Positions 1 through 6,082 of a stretch of 8,830 bases of DNA are shown here, one piece after another (the first letter of the stretch is position 1; every line of letters starts with the position of its first letter). The position numbers and the translations under genes are program-made. Source of the stretch: Alistipes sp. (GTDB taxonomy: Bacteria > Bacteroidota > Bacteroidia > Bacteroidales > Rikenellaceae); assembly GCA_017561105.1 (NCBI GenBank), contig JAFZDR010000237.1, positions 1 to 8,830 of the forward strand, read 5' to 3'. The notes under the pieces are model-generated. The model saw nothing but the letters and a program-made list of their open reading frames with translations, searched no databases and had not been told where the DNA came from.

Positions 1-1622
1 CTGTGGATATCCGTTCGGTTCTCACTTGTGTATCGCGTCACGGTGTTTGTGCTAAGTGTTTCGGTCGTAACCTTGCGACAGCTCGTCCGGTACAGAAGGG
101 TGAGGTTGTCGGAGTTATCGCAGCACAGTCTATCGGTGAGCCTGGTACACAGCTTACCCTCCGTACATTCCATGTCGGTGGTGTTGCGGGAGGTTCAACC
201 GTTGAAACAAATGTTGTTTCGAAGTACGAGGGTCGCCTCGATATCGACGATTTGCGCACCGTTAAGGGCAAGAACGCTCAGGGCGAGGCTATCAATATCG
301 TAGTATCGCGTCAGTCTGAGTTGCGTATCGTTGATCCTAAGACCGAGATCGTTCTCTATACTCACGCATTGCCATACGGCTCTACTATCTTCAAGGCAGA
401 GGGCGAGATGGTTGCTAAGGGTGATTTGATCTGCGAGTGGGATCCATATAACGCAGTTGTTGTTGCCGAGACCGATGGTAAGGCTATCTATGACAATGTC
501 ATCGAGGGTGTTACTTATCGTGAGGAGCGCGACGAGCAGACAGGTTTGGCTGAGCGCGTAATTATCGACTCGAAGGATCGTACCAAGAACCCTGTTATCC
601 ATATTATTGACAAGAATGGCGATGATGTTAAGTCGTACAACTTGCCTGTAAATGCCCATGTTGCGGTTAAGGATAACGCTAAGATTCACATCGGCGACAT
701 CATCATCAAGATCCCACGCGTTGTTGGTAAGGGTGGTGGCGATATCACCGGAGGTCTTCCACGAGTTACCGAGTTGTTCGAGGCTCGTAACCCATCTAAT
801 CCGGCAATCGTATCGGAGATCGATGGTGAGGTAACATTCGGCAAGATCAAGCGTGGTAACCGCGAGATCGTAATCACCGCTAAGGATGGCGAGATTAAGC
901 GTTACCTCGTGCCACTTTCGCGTCAGATCATCGTTCAGGAGAACGACTATGTACGCGCAGGTATGGCGTTGTCGGACGGTGCAATCACTCCAAGCGACAT
1001 TCTCCGTATCCTCGGACCTACCAAGGTTCAGGAGTACATCGTTAACGAGGTACAGGAGGTTTACCGTATGCAGGGTGTAAAGATCAACGACAAGCACTTT
1101 GAGGTTATCGTTCGTCAGATGATGAACAAGGTTCAGATCGAGGATCCGGGAGATTCACGCTTCTTCGAGAACCAGATTGTCGATAAGTGGGAGTTCATGG
1201 ATGTGAACGACGAGTTGTACGATAAGGTTGTAGTAACCGATGCGGGCGATTCTGCAAATGTTCACCCAGGACAGATTATCTCGATGCGTAAGTTGCGCGA
1301 TGAGAACTCATCGTTGAAGCGTCGCGATATGAAGTTGGTTGAGACTCGTCCAATTGTTTCGGCTACTTCGAACCAGGTACTCCAGGGTATTACCCGTGCG
1401 GCATTGCAGACTTCGAGCTTCATCTCGGCTGCATCGTTCCAGGAGACTACCAAGGTATTGAACGAGGCTGCAATCCAGGCTAAGAGCGATCCATTGGCTA
1501 ACTTGAAGGAGAATGTAATCTGTGGTCACCTTATCCCTGGTGGTACAGGTCTCCGCGAGTACGACAATATCGTTGTAGGTCTTAAGTCTGACTTGGAGTT
1601 CCTTATCTCGAACAACAAGTAA
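1..1622 (+). CDS. rpoC: DNA-directed RNA polymerase subunit beta' (RpoC), C-terminal part, 5' end outside window
   Basis: This is the C-terminal ~539 residues of the beta' subunit of RNA polymerase. The frame is open at the window edge, so the GTG at base 3 is an internal codon, not a start. Numbering from that codon, Cys9, Cys16 and Cys19 (in GVCAKC) are three of the four ligands of the second zinc site. The fourth lies upstream of the window. Residues 33-60 are the conserved segment leading into the trigger loop (IAAQSIGEPGTQLTLRTFH), with Arg54 and His57 matching the catalytic trigger-helix residues of E. coli (R933, H936). The E. coli Met932 position is Leu here. About 175 residues then intervene before DITGGLPRVTELFEAR (247-262), which matches an SI3-like insertion in the trigger loop. 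The stop is TAA. Codon use is strongly biased (CGT, GGT, AAG, GAG), as expected for a highly expressed gene. No rpsL or fusA follows; a terminator does. Identification is very secure. Confidence 0.98.
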   Translation, partial: VDIRSVLTCVSRHGVCAKCFGRNLATARPVQKGEVVGVIAAQSIGEPGTQLTLRTFHVGGVAGGSTVETNVVSKYEGRLDIDDLRTVKGKNAQGEAINIVVSRQSELRIVDPKTEIVLYTHALPYGSTIFKAEGEMVAKGDLICEWDPYNAVVVAETDGKAIYDNVIEGVTYREERDEQTGLAERVIIDSKDRTKNPVIHIIDKNGDDVKSYNLPVNAHVAVKDNAKIHIGDIIIKIPRVVGKGGGDITGGLPRVTELFEARNPSNPAIVSEIDGEVTFGKIKRGNREIVITAKDGEIKRYLVPLSRQIIVQENDYVRAGMALSDGAITPSDILRILGPTKVQEYIVNEVQEVYRMQGVKINDKHFEVIVRQMMNKVQIEDPGDSRFFENQIVDKWEFMDVNDELYDKVVVTDAGDSANVHPGQIISMRKLRDENSSLKRRDMKLVETRPIVSATSNQVLQGITRAALQTSSFISAASFQETTKVLNEAAIQAKSDPLANLKENVICGHLIPGGTGLREYDNIVVGLKSDLEFLISNNK

Positions 1623-1641
1623 GATCGATACAACTAAATAG

Positions 1642-1680
1642 AAAAGTGGCTATCAACCGCAAGGTTAGATAGCCACTTTT
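1642..1680. terminator. Bidirectional intrinsic terminator between rpoC and the convergent small membrane gene
   Basis: AAAAGTGGCTATC (1642-1654) pairs perfectly with GATAGCCACTTTT (1668-1680). Inside this 13-bp stem, AACC (1655-1658) pairs with GGTT (1663-1666) around a GCAA (GNRA-type) tetraloop, with A1667 bulged. On the + strand the T-run continues to 1683 (seven Ts), giving a classical intrinsic terminator 19 nt after the rpoC stop. Read on the - strand, the same hairpin is followed by TTTTCTATTT, so it can also end transcription of the convergent unit whose last gene stops at 1697. Confidence 0.93.
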
Positions 1681-1696
1681 TTTAATGTTACGACTG

Positions 1697-1990
1697 CTAA
1701 ACTACAGGCACAAACAGCATAGCCAGACCCAACAACAATGCTGTGATAATCAAGATTACAAAAGCAGTACCCAAACAGCCGAATGAAAATCCCAGAATGC
1801 CATACTTAGGCTCGGCACCTTCGGGCAATCGCTCGGAGAGAAGAACTGCAATAAGTCCTACAAGCGGAGTGAAGAGTAACGACAAAATAAATGCCCAGCC
1901 GAAGCCGATATTGCGGCGGCTTCCAATCAGGCCAATCAAGGCGTCGGCTCCGACACCCAACACAATTGCGAAAATAAGAATCGATAACAT
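1697..1990 (-). CDS. Small three-helix membrane protein of unknown function
   Basis: The gene encodes a 97-residue, very hydrophobic protein that I cannot assign to a characterised family. Three membrane segments are visible: about residues 2-22, 30-52 and 66-95. A short basic patch (SRRN, 24-27) follows helix 1 and an acidic loop (SERLPEGAEPKYG, 52-64) lies between helices 2 and 3. By the positive-inside rule the SRRN loop is probably cytoplasmic. The block GFGWAFILSLLFTPLVGL resembles small uncharacterised membrane proteins common in Bacteroidota (from memory, not searched). The ATG at 1990-1988 lies 19 nt after the stop of the LRR lipoprotein gene, so the two are probably co-transcribed. 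No Shine-Dalgarno is visible, which is normal in this phylum. The stop is TAG. The rpoC terminator hairpin lies just downstream and likely ends this unit as well. Confidence 0.85.
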   Translation of the reverse strand: MLSILIFAIVLGVGADALIGLIGSRRNIGFGWAFILSLLFTPLVGLIAVLLSERLPEGAEPKYGILGFSFGCLGTAFVILIITALLLGLAMLFVPVV

Positions 1991-2009
1991 AACTCTAAAT
2001 ATTTAGGTT

Positions 2010-3122
2010 CTATTTATTAAAATCATATCCCTGAATATTGTCGGCATAGTTCGACCAATGCTCGGCACTCTTGTAGGCATCGACCGATTCGGTAGGTACA
2101 TATATTGTAATAGGGAAACGACTGCCCGCAGAGAATCCATCCCAGCTGCTACCTTCTTTATCTACATATGCAACCGGAGGTGTTGTAGGTTTGCAATATA
2201 TAATCACATCCGACGATGATGCAGCCTTGCAACAATACTGCTCCATTCTGGTTACACTCGATGGTATGGTTATGCTTTTGATTTCGAAACAATAAAAGAA
2301 TGCACTCTTTTCAATTGTTGTAACACCCTCCGGAATAGTAACATGTTCCAACTCTGAATTGTACGAGAAAGCAGACTCACCGATAGTTGTAATACCTTCA
2401 GGAATGGTATATTCGGTAAGACCCGCCGGAGCAAAGGCCACCACTCTGTCACCGATGATTAGGCAGCGGCCATCTTTTGATGCAAATTTACCTTCAAACT
2501 TTTCGAGCGCTAAACAAGATGAGAAGACTTGTGGCTCAACCTCTTGCAGAGAGTTCGGTAGGGTTAGTGACTTAAGGCTATGGCAAGATGTAAATGCACC
2601 TTGCGAGATTTTTGTCAGGTTGGCCGGGAGTGTAATGCTTGTAAGCTTTTCACATGTAATAAAAACACCTTCCTCTAAAACTGTAACCTTTGGAGGCACA
2701 GTAAATGTTTTGAACGATGTACATGATGCAAAAGCATTAGCGCCGATAGACTCTATTGTGACAGGTAAAGAGATCTCCTGAATGCCGCAGCCGGCAAATG
2801 CCCGGCGTTCTATCGTTGTTACACTATTTGGCAACGAGACGCTCTTTAATGTCATGTGACCAATGAACATATCCTCTCCGATGCGTGTGACATCTTTCGA
2901 GAATGCCATTATGCCCTTGCCATTTTTGTATTCATTATATACCAATGAGCCATCGTAGGAGAGAGGCCAGCTCGGATTGACAATTTTTCTATCTGTCGTT
3001 GTGTACCAAATCTCCTTATATGGGATAGGGTTGTATGATGGCTCGTCGCCGATATAGTCAGATAACGAATTGTTACATGCTACGCAAAGCAGCGCAACAA
3101 GAGATAAAATTAAACTTTTCAT
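2010..3122 (-). CDS. BspA-type leucine-rich-repeat surface lipoprotein
   Basis: This 370-residue protein begins with a lipoprotein signal: MKS, a hydrophobic stretch (4-15) and a lipobox ending at Cys16 (CVAC, with Cys rather than the usual Leu at -3). A short N-terminal region (17-77) contains EIWYTTTDRKIVNP, typical of Bacteroidales LRR lipoproteins. From about 78 to 298 there are eight ~23-residue repeats of the BspA/LRR_5 type, with the pattern I-G-x-x-A-F-x-x-C-x-x-L-x-x-(I/L)-x-(I/L)-P. Repeat 6 carries an insertion (about 209-238, KFASKDGRCLIIGDRVVAFA) often seen in this group. The C-terminal cap (335-370) contains ITIYVPTESVDAYKSAEHW. Family members bind extracellular matrix or host proteins, or have unknown ligands; no ligand can be inferred here. 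The gene starts 13 nt after the methyltransferase stop with no visible promoter in the gap, so read-through from that gene is likely. It is visibly richer in A+T than the methyltransferase gene. Confidence 0.92.
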   Translation of the reverse strand: MKSLILSLVALLCVACNNSLSDYIGDEPSYNPIPYKEIWYTTTDRKIVNPSWPLSYDGSLVYNEYKNGKGIMAFSKDVTRIGEDMFIGHMTLKSVSLPNSVTTIERRAFAGCGIQEISLPVTIESIGANAFASCTSFKTFTVPPKVTVLEEGVFITCEKLTSITLPANLTKISQGAFTSCHSLKSLTLPNSLQEVEPQVFSSCLALEKFEGKFASKDGRCLIIGDRVVAFAPAGLTEYTIPEGITTIGESAFSYNSELEHVTIPEGVTTIEKSAFFYCFEIKSITIPSSVTRMEQYCCKAASSSDVIIYCKPTTPPVAYVDKEGSSWDGFSAGSRFPITIYVPTESVDAYKSAEHWSNYADNIQGYDFNK

Positions 3123-3135
3123 GGCCGTATCCGAT

Positions 3136-4014
3136 CTATCGTTTCATTCTATAATATGTACCGAATGGCAGCTCCTTGCCTGCGCGGTCGGTGAAGAACA
3201 ACTCGCCGAGCTCCTCCTTCTTCGGCGCACCAAATGTCTGGCGTACGAGTGTGCGAGCAATGGTCGATGAGAGCCCCATAGAGTAGAGGTTCAATACCAA
3301 GAATCCGTCATCGGCAAGCAACTCGGTACACGCCTCCAACATCTCGGCGATATTCTGCTCCAAGATCCACTTCTCGCCATTGGCGCCGCGACCATAAGCC
3401 GGAGGGTCAAGTATTATGCCGTCGTAGCGGTTGCCACGACGCACCTCGCGCTGAACGAACTTGAGTGCATCCTCCACAATCCAGCGGATGCCGTCGAGCT
3501 TGCTCGATTCCATATTCTCGCGCGACCATGTTACAACCTGCTTTACCGAATCGACATGGGTAACCTCTGCGCCCGACGCTGCGGCTGCAAGAGTTGCACC
3601 GCCTGTATAGGCAAAGAGATTCAACACCTTTGGTCGTGCACCCTTGCTCTCCGCCTTCTCGCGGCAGGTATCGTAGATAAAGTTCCAGTTTGCAGCCTGC
3701 TCGGGGAAGATGCCGATATGCTTGAATGCTGTGCAAGCCAGGCGCATCGAGAGGTGCATGCCCTTATAGTCGTAGCGGATATTCCAGCGATCCTTCATCT
3801 GTGGCTTATTGCGCCACTCGCCACGCTCCTCGCTGCGGTCGGTGCGGAGGAACGATGCGTCGGTCAAACGCTGCCACTCGCGCTCGTCGAGCGACTTGCG
3901 CCATACAGCCTGAGGCTCAGGTCGACGGAGGGTGTAAGCGCCAAAACGCTCCAACTTCTCGCCCTCGCCCGAGTCAATCAACTCGTAATCCTTAAAGTTC
4001 GGTGTTAAGTTCAT
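3136..4014 (-). CDS. Class I SAM-dependent methyltransferase, related to 23S rRNA methyltransferases (RlmI/RlmK-like), PUA-less
   Basis: The 292-residue protein has a Rossmann-type SAM-binding fold. Motif I is NLFAYTGGATLAAA (132-145), with acidic Asp155 ending the next strand as the probable ribose ligand. Asp182 (EDAL) is a likely adenine contact, and the catalytic-loop motif is DPPAYGRG (203-210). The N-terminal segment ERFGAYTLRRPEPQAVW (22-38) is typical of Bacteroidota members. The protein probably methylates rRNA or another RNA in the cytoplasm. It lacks the N-terminal PUA domain of E. coli RlmI. The segment after the DPP motif (LNLYSMGLSS, 241-250) has no cysteine where RlmI-type m5C enzymes carry their catalytic Cys, which argues for base N-methylation or another chemistry. 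The substrate cannot be named. The ATG at 4014-4012 is preceded by an A-rich stretch and follows the heptamer array. The gene heads a probable operon with the LRR and membrane genes. Confidence 0.9.
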   Translation of the reverse strand: MNLTPNFKDYELIDSGEGEKLERFGAYTLRRPEPQAVWRKSLDEREWQRLTDASFLRTDRSEERGEWRNKPQMKDRWNIRYDYKGMHLSMRLACTAFKHIGIFPEQAANWNFIYDTCREKAESKGARPKVLNLFAYTGGATLAAAASGAEVTHVDSVKQVVTWSRENMESSKLDGIRWIVEDALKFVQREVRRGNRYDGIILDPPAYGRGANGEKWILEQNIAEMLEACTELLADDGFLVLNLYSMGLSSTIARTLVRQTFGAPKKEELGELFFTDRAGKELPFGTYYRMKR

Positions 4015-4020
4015 ATTTTT

Positions 4021-4055
4021 TAGCGTTTAGCCATTGGCTGTTGGCCATTAGCTTT
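4021..4055 (+). repeat. Heptamer array A (five degenerate TRGCNNT units)
   Basis: Five consecutive 7-base units can be read on the + strand: TAGCGTT, TAGCCAT, TGGCTGT, TGGCCAT, TAGCTTT. All fit TRGCNNT with no spacers. The array lies 6 nt upstream of the methyltransferase ATG, so its complement would sit in that gene's 5' leader. It is the inverted counterpart of array C at the other end of the gap; aligned end to end, 26 of 35 positions agree. Confidence 0.75.
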
Positions 4056-4065
4056 TTTTCTTCGG

Positions 4066-4094
4066 CAAAGATAATAAAAAGACGAGAGACGAAA
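4066..4094 (-). promoter_or_regulatory. Candidate Bacteroidota-type promoter for the methyltransferase operon
   Basis: On the - strand, TATCTTTG (4073-4066) fits the Bacteroides -7 consensus TAnnTTTG exactly. Seventeen bases upstream is TTTC (4094-4091), one mismatch from the -33 consensus TTTG. It is formed by the only variant unit (AGACGAA) of the AGACGAG array. Transcription would begin near 4059, giving a leader of about 45 nt that contains array A. The -7 box is convincing. The -33 box is weak and its spacing slightly short. Confidence 0.5.
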
Positions 4095-4110
4095 GACGAG
4101 AGACGAGAGA
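4080..4110 (+). repeat. Heptamer array B (AGACGAG x4 plus AGA)
   Basis: The units are AGACGAG (4080-4086), AGACGAA (4087-4093), AGACGAG (4094-4100) and AGACGAG (4101-4107), followed by a partial AGA. The array is bracketed by A5 on the left and T7 on the right, and by an 8-bp inverted repeat, TCGGCAAA (4062-4069) and TTTGCCGA (4115-4122). It shares the 7-base period of arrays A and C but has a different sequence. A tandem array this uniform is prone to copy-number change by slippage. Confidence 0.88.
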
Positions 4111-4130
4111 TTTTTTTGCCGACCAATCAT

Positions 4131-4189
4131 AAATGACATAAAATGACATTCGGGCTACGCCCTTAATGGCAATCGCAGTCTGCGACTGC
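4131..4189. repeat. Direct repeat and two short hairpins in the centre of the U32-methyltransferase gap
   Basis: AAATGACATA (4131-4140) is followed at once by AAATGACATT (4141-4150), a 10-base direct repeat with one difference. Two small hairpins follow: GGGC-TAC-GCCC (4152-4162) and GCAGTC-TGC-GACTGC (4175-4189). Neither is followed by a T-tract on either strand, so they are not obvious terminators. I recognise no known RNA family. No open reading frame of convincing composition is present. Confidence 0.6.
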
Positions 4190-4241
4190 TGAATAGCAAG
4201 TCGGCTCTATTTATTGTTTAATGTTATTCATTGCCATTCTG

Positions 4242-4276
4242 AATGCCAATGGCTAATAGCTAAGGGCTAATGGCCA
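4242..4276 (-). repeat. Heptamer array C (five degenerate TRGCNNT units, inverted relative to array A)
   Basis: Read on the - strand from 4276 downwards: TGGCCAT, TAGCCCT, TAGCTAT, TAGCCAT, TGGCATT. These are the same TRGCNNT units as array A in opposite orientation. The first unit and the start of the second lie inside the U32 gene and supply parts of its last codons (Cys, Gly, His) and its TAG stop. Two 11-base stretches, TAGCCATTGGC and TGGCCATTAGC, occur exactly in both arrays A and C. Confidence 0.75.
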
Positions 4277-6075
4277 CAATCAATTATCTTCATCTGGCAC
4301 GCCTTGCAGTCGAAGCAAAGGCGATACTTTTTTGTTCCACGCACAAGGTAGAGATCACCTCGCAAGCGCGGCTTCTCGAGCAGGCACTCGCCAATCTCGC
4401 GACGGATGCAGTAGTCCGAAATCACCACCTGCTCGCCCGCAGTTGTTGCTCGGCAATCCAACCCCTCGGCAATCTCCGCTACACCGTGGTCGGCATAGAA
4501 CTCTCGTGCAAGGTGGTTTGTAACATTATCCTGCGGTGTGAGAATGGTCGTAGGGTATTTTGCTGCGCGATTTTCGATAAATGCCCCTGATGCTTCATGG
4601 CGTGCGATACGCTCCTCTTCGAGCTTCTTGAATACCTCGCGTCGCAACTCGCCAACTACCGACATAGGTGCAAATCGCACCTCCTCTATTTCGATATTTC
4701 GCACCTCGAAAATGGTGTCGCCTGAACGCGAAAGCTGTCGGCGCAAAGCCTCCTCGCCCTTTGTCCTATCGCGAGCCTCTTCGCTCTGCTGAGCGACAGT
4801 TGCAACGGCAGAAATGCCACTCTCGTCGGTGGCGGTAAGGGTTATTCTACCTTCGCTAAATTGCAAATATAGGTTTGCCGATATGGTGCGCTTAATGCGA
4901 CTGCGCTCTACCGCTTGCGAGAATAGACGATTGTGGTTGCGGAACAGCTCCATGCCCGCTGCTACACCGTCGTAGCGGTTTAACATAACGCGCTCGCCCT
5001 CGATGCCGACAACATTTGTTCCTACCAATGCTCCATTCGATATGAAACACACGCCGTCGCCCGTTACGAGGTCGTGCTTGCGGTCGAGAATGATACCTCG
5101 GCGGTCGATGCGTGCAATCTTGCCAATTCTCTCGCCCATAGCTTTAGGAGTGTCGAACGATGCCACACCTCGGCGTTTGCCGTCGAAGAAGTATTCGCCT
5201 GCGCCACGAGTAAAGGTGCGCGAGGCATTAGGTTCGAACTCTATTGTGCTACATCCCACCGAACTGCGCTTCACATCGTTGCGCTTGGCTATTTCGATAT
5301 CGAGAAGTCGGCGGTATAGGCTCACTATATTGCGAACATAGGTGCGATCCTTCAGACGGCCCTCGATTTTGAATGAGCATATTCCCGCATCGATCATCTC
5401 GCCCAAACGAGCCGAGAGGTCGAAATCGCGCACTGAAAGCAGGTGCTTGCTCTTTATTATAACCTCGCCCTTGTCGTTGCATAGGTCGTACTCCAGACGG
5501 CACGGCTGGCTGCACTCTCCGCGGTTGCCGCTGCGCTCCGATGTCGATCGCGAGAAAAAACAGCGACCACTCTGCGATACGCATATTGCACCGTGAACAA
5601 AGGCCTCCAACTCTACGGTTGTAGCCTTGCGGATGTCGCATATCTGCTGCTTGGAGAGTGAACGCTCCAAGATAGCGCGAGCGAAGCCCACCTCTTCGAA
5701 GAACTTTACCTTCTCGGGAGATATGCAGTTGGTCTGTGTTGAAGCGTGTAGCTCGATAGGCAATCCCATGCGGCAATAGGCCATATCCTGCACGATAAGT
5801 GCATCGACGCCCGCCTCGACCAAAGCCATGGCCTGCTCGCGAGCATCCTCTAATTCGCTATCGAAGAGCAGGGTGTTGAGGGTTGCATAGACCTTTGCAC
5901 CGTAGCGGTGAGCATACTCCGCCACGCGGGCAATATCGTCGATGGTGTTGGTTGCCGCATAGCGGGCTCCAAATCGTCCTGCACCGATATATACAGCGTC
6001 GGCACCGCAGTCGACAGCATCAACCGCAGTTTCAAAATCCTTTGCCGGAGCGAGTAGCTCTATTTTGCGAATCAT
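4267..6075 (-). CDS. U32 family protein (RlhA/TrhP-like RNA hydroxylation enzyme, formerly 'peptidase/collagenase')
   Basis: The gene encodes 602 residues when started at the ATG at 6075-6073. An in-frame ATG at 6105 would add ten residues but overlap the S9 coding end; MIRKIELLAPAKDFE is the usual family N-terminus, so I prefer 6075. The N-terminal TIM-barrel-like U32 domain spans about 1-260. It contains HASTQTN (110-116) and the U32 signature EAFVHGAICVSQSGRC (157-172). Four cysteines (165, 172, 188, 192) are placed as in the U32 enzymes that need Fe-S cluster biogenesis, and FKIEGRLKD (235-243) follows. The C-terminal half fits the DUF3656-type extension and ends in a cysteine cluster (C556, C564, C587, C590, C593). 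Characterised E. coli relatives RlhA (23S rRNA ho5C2501) and TrhP (tRNA ho5U34) hydroxylate RNA using prephenate, so RNA hydroxylation is more likely than proteolysis. It is slightly shorter than E. coli RlhA. It follows the S9 gene by 7 nt, probably in one operon. Confidence 0.92.
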   Translation of the reverse strand: MIRKIELLAPAKDFETAVDAVDCGADAVYIGAGRFGARYAATNTIDDIARVAEYAHRYGAKVYATLNTLLFDSELEDAREQAMALVEAGVDALIVQDMAYCRMGLPIELHASTQTNCISPEKVKFFEEVGFARAILERSLSKQQICDIRKATTVELEAFVHGAICVSQSGRCFFSRSTSERSGNRGECSQPCRLEYDLCNDKGEVIIKSKHLLSVRDFDLSARLGEMIDAGICSFKIEGRLKDRTYVRNIVSLYRRLLDIEIAKRNDVKRSSVGCSTIEFEPNASRTFTRGAGEYFFDGKRRGVASFDTPKAMGERIGKIARIDRRGIILDRKHDLVTGDGVCFISNGALVGTNVVGIEGERVMLNRYDGVAAGMELFRNHNRLFSQAVERSRIKRTISANLYLQFSEGRITLTATDESGISAVATVAQQSEEARDRTKGEEALRRQLSRSGDTIFEVRNIEIEEVRFAPMSVVGELRREVFKKLEEERIARHEASGAFIENRAAKYPTTILTPQDNVTNHLAREFYADHGVAEIAEGLDCRATTAGEQVVISDYCIRREIGECLLEKPRLRGDLYLVRGTKKYRLCFDCKACQMKIIDCGH

Positions 6076-6082
6076 AACTATA

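Noticed and set aside
3..5. GTG at base 3 as a start codon for the first gene
   Set aside because: The translated sequence begins in the middle of the RpoC zinc-binding region, so the gene continues upstream of the window.
195..1097. 300-codon open frame antisense to rpoC
   Set aside because: It is a shadow of the strongly biased rpoC codon use. The translation has no recognisable domain, and rpoC is certain on the other strand.
3556..4008. 150-codon + strand open frame opposite the methyltransferase
   Set aside because: It mirrors a G+C-rich gene whose motifs are clear on the - strand. The translated product is Cys/Arg/Ala-rich with no family pattern.
4080..4110. Possible CRISPR-like array
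   Set aside because: The units are 7 bases with no spacers, so this is a simple tandem repeat. No cas gene is nearby.
5249..5776. 175-codon - strand open frame inside the U32 gene in another frame
   Set aside because: It overlaps the U32 signature and cysteine region, which is certain in its own frame, and its product is Arg-rich and low in structure.
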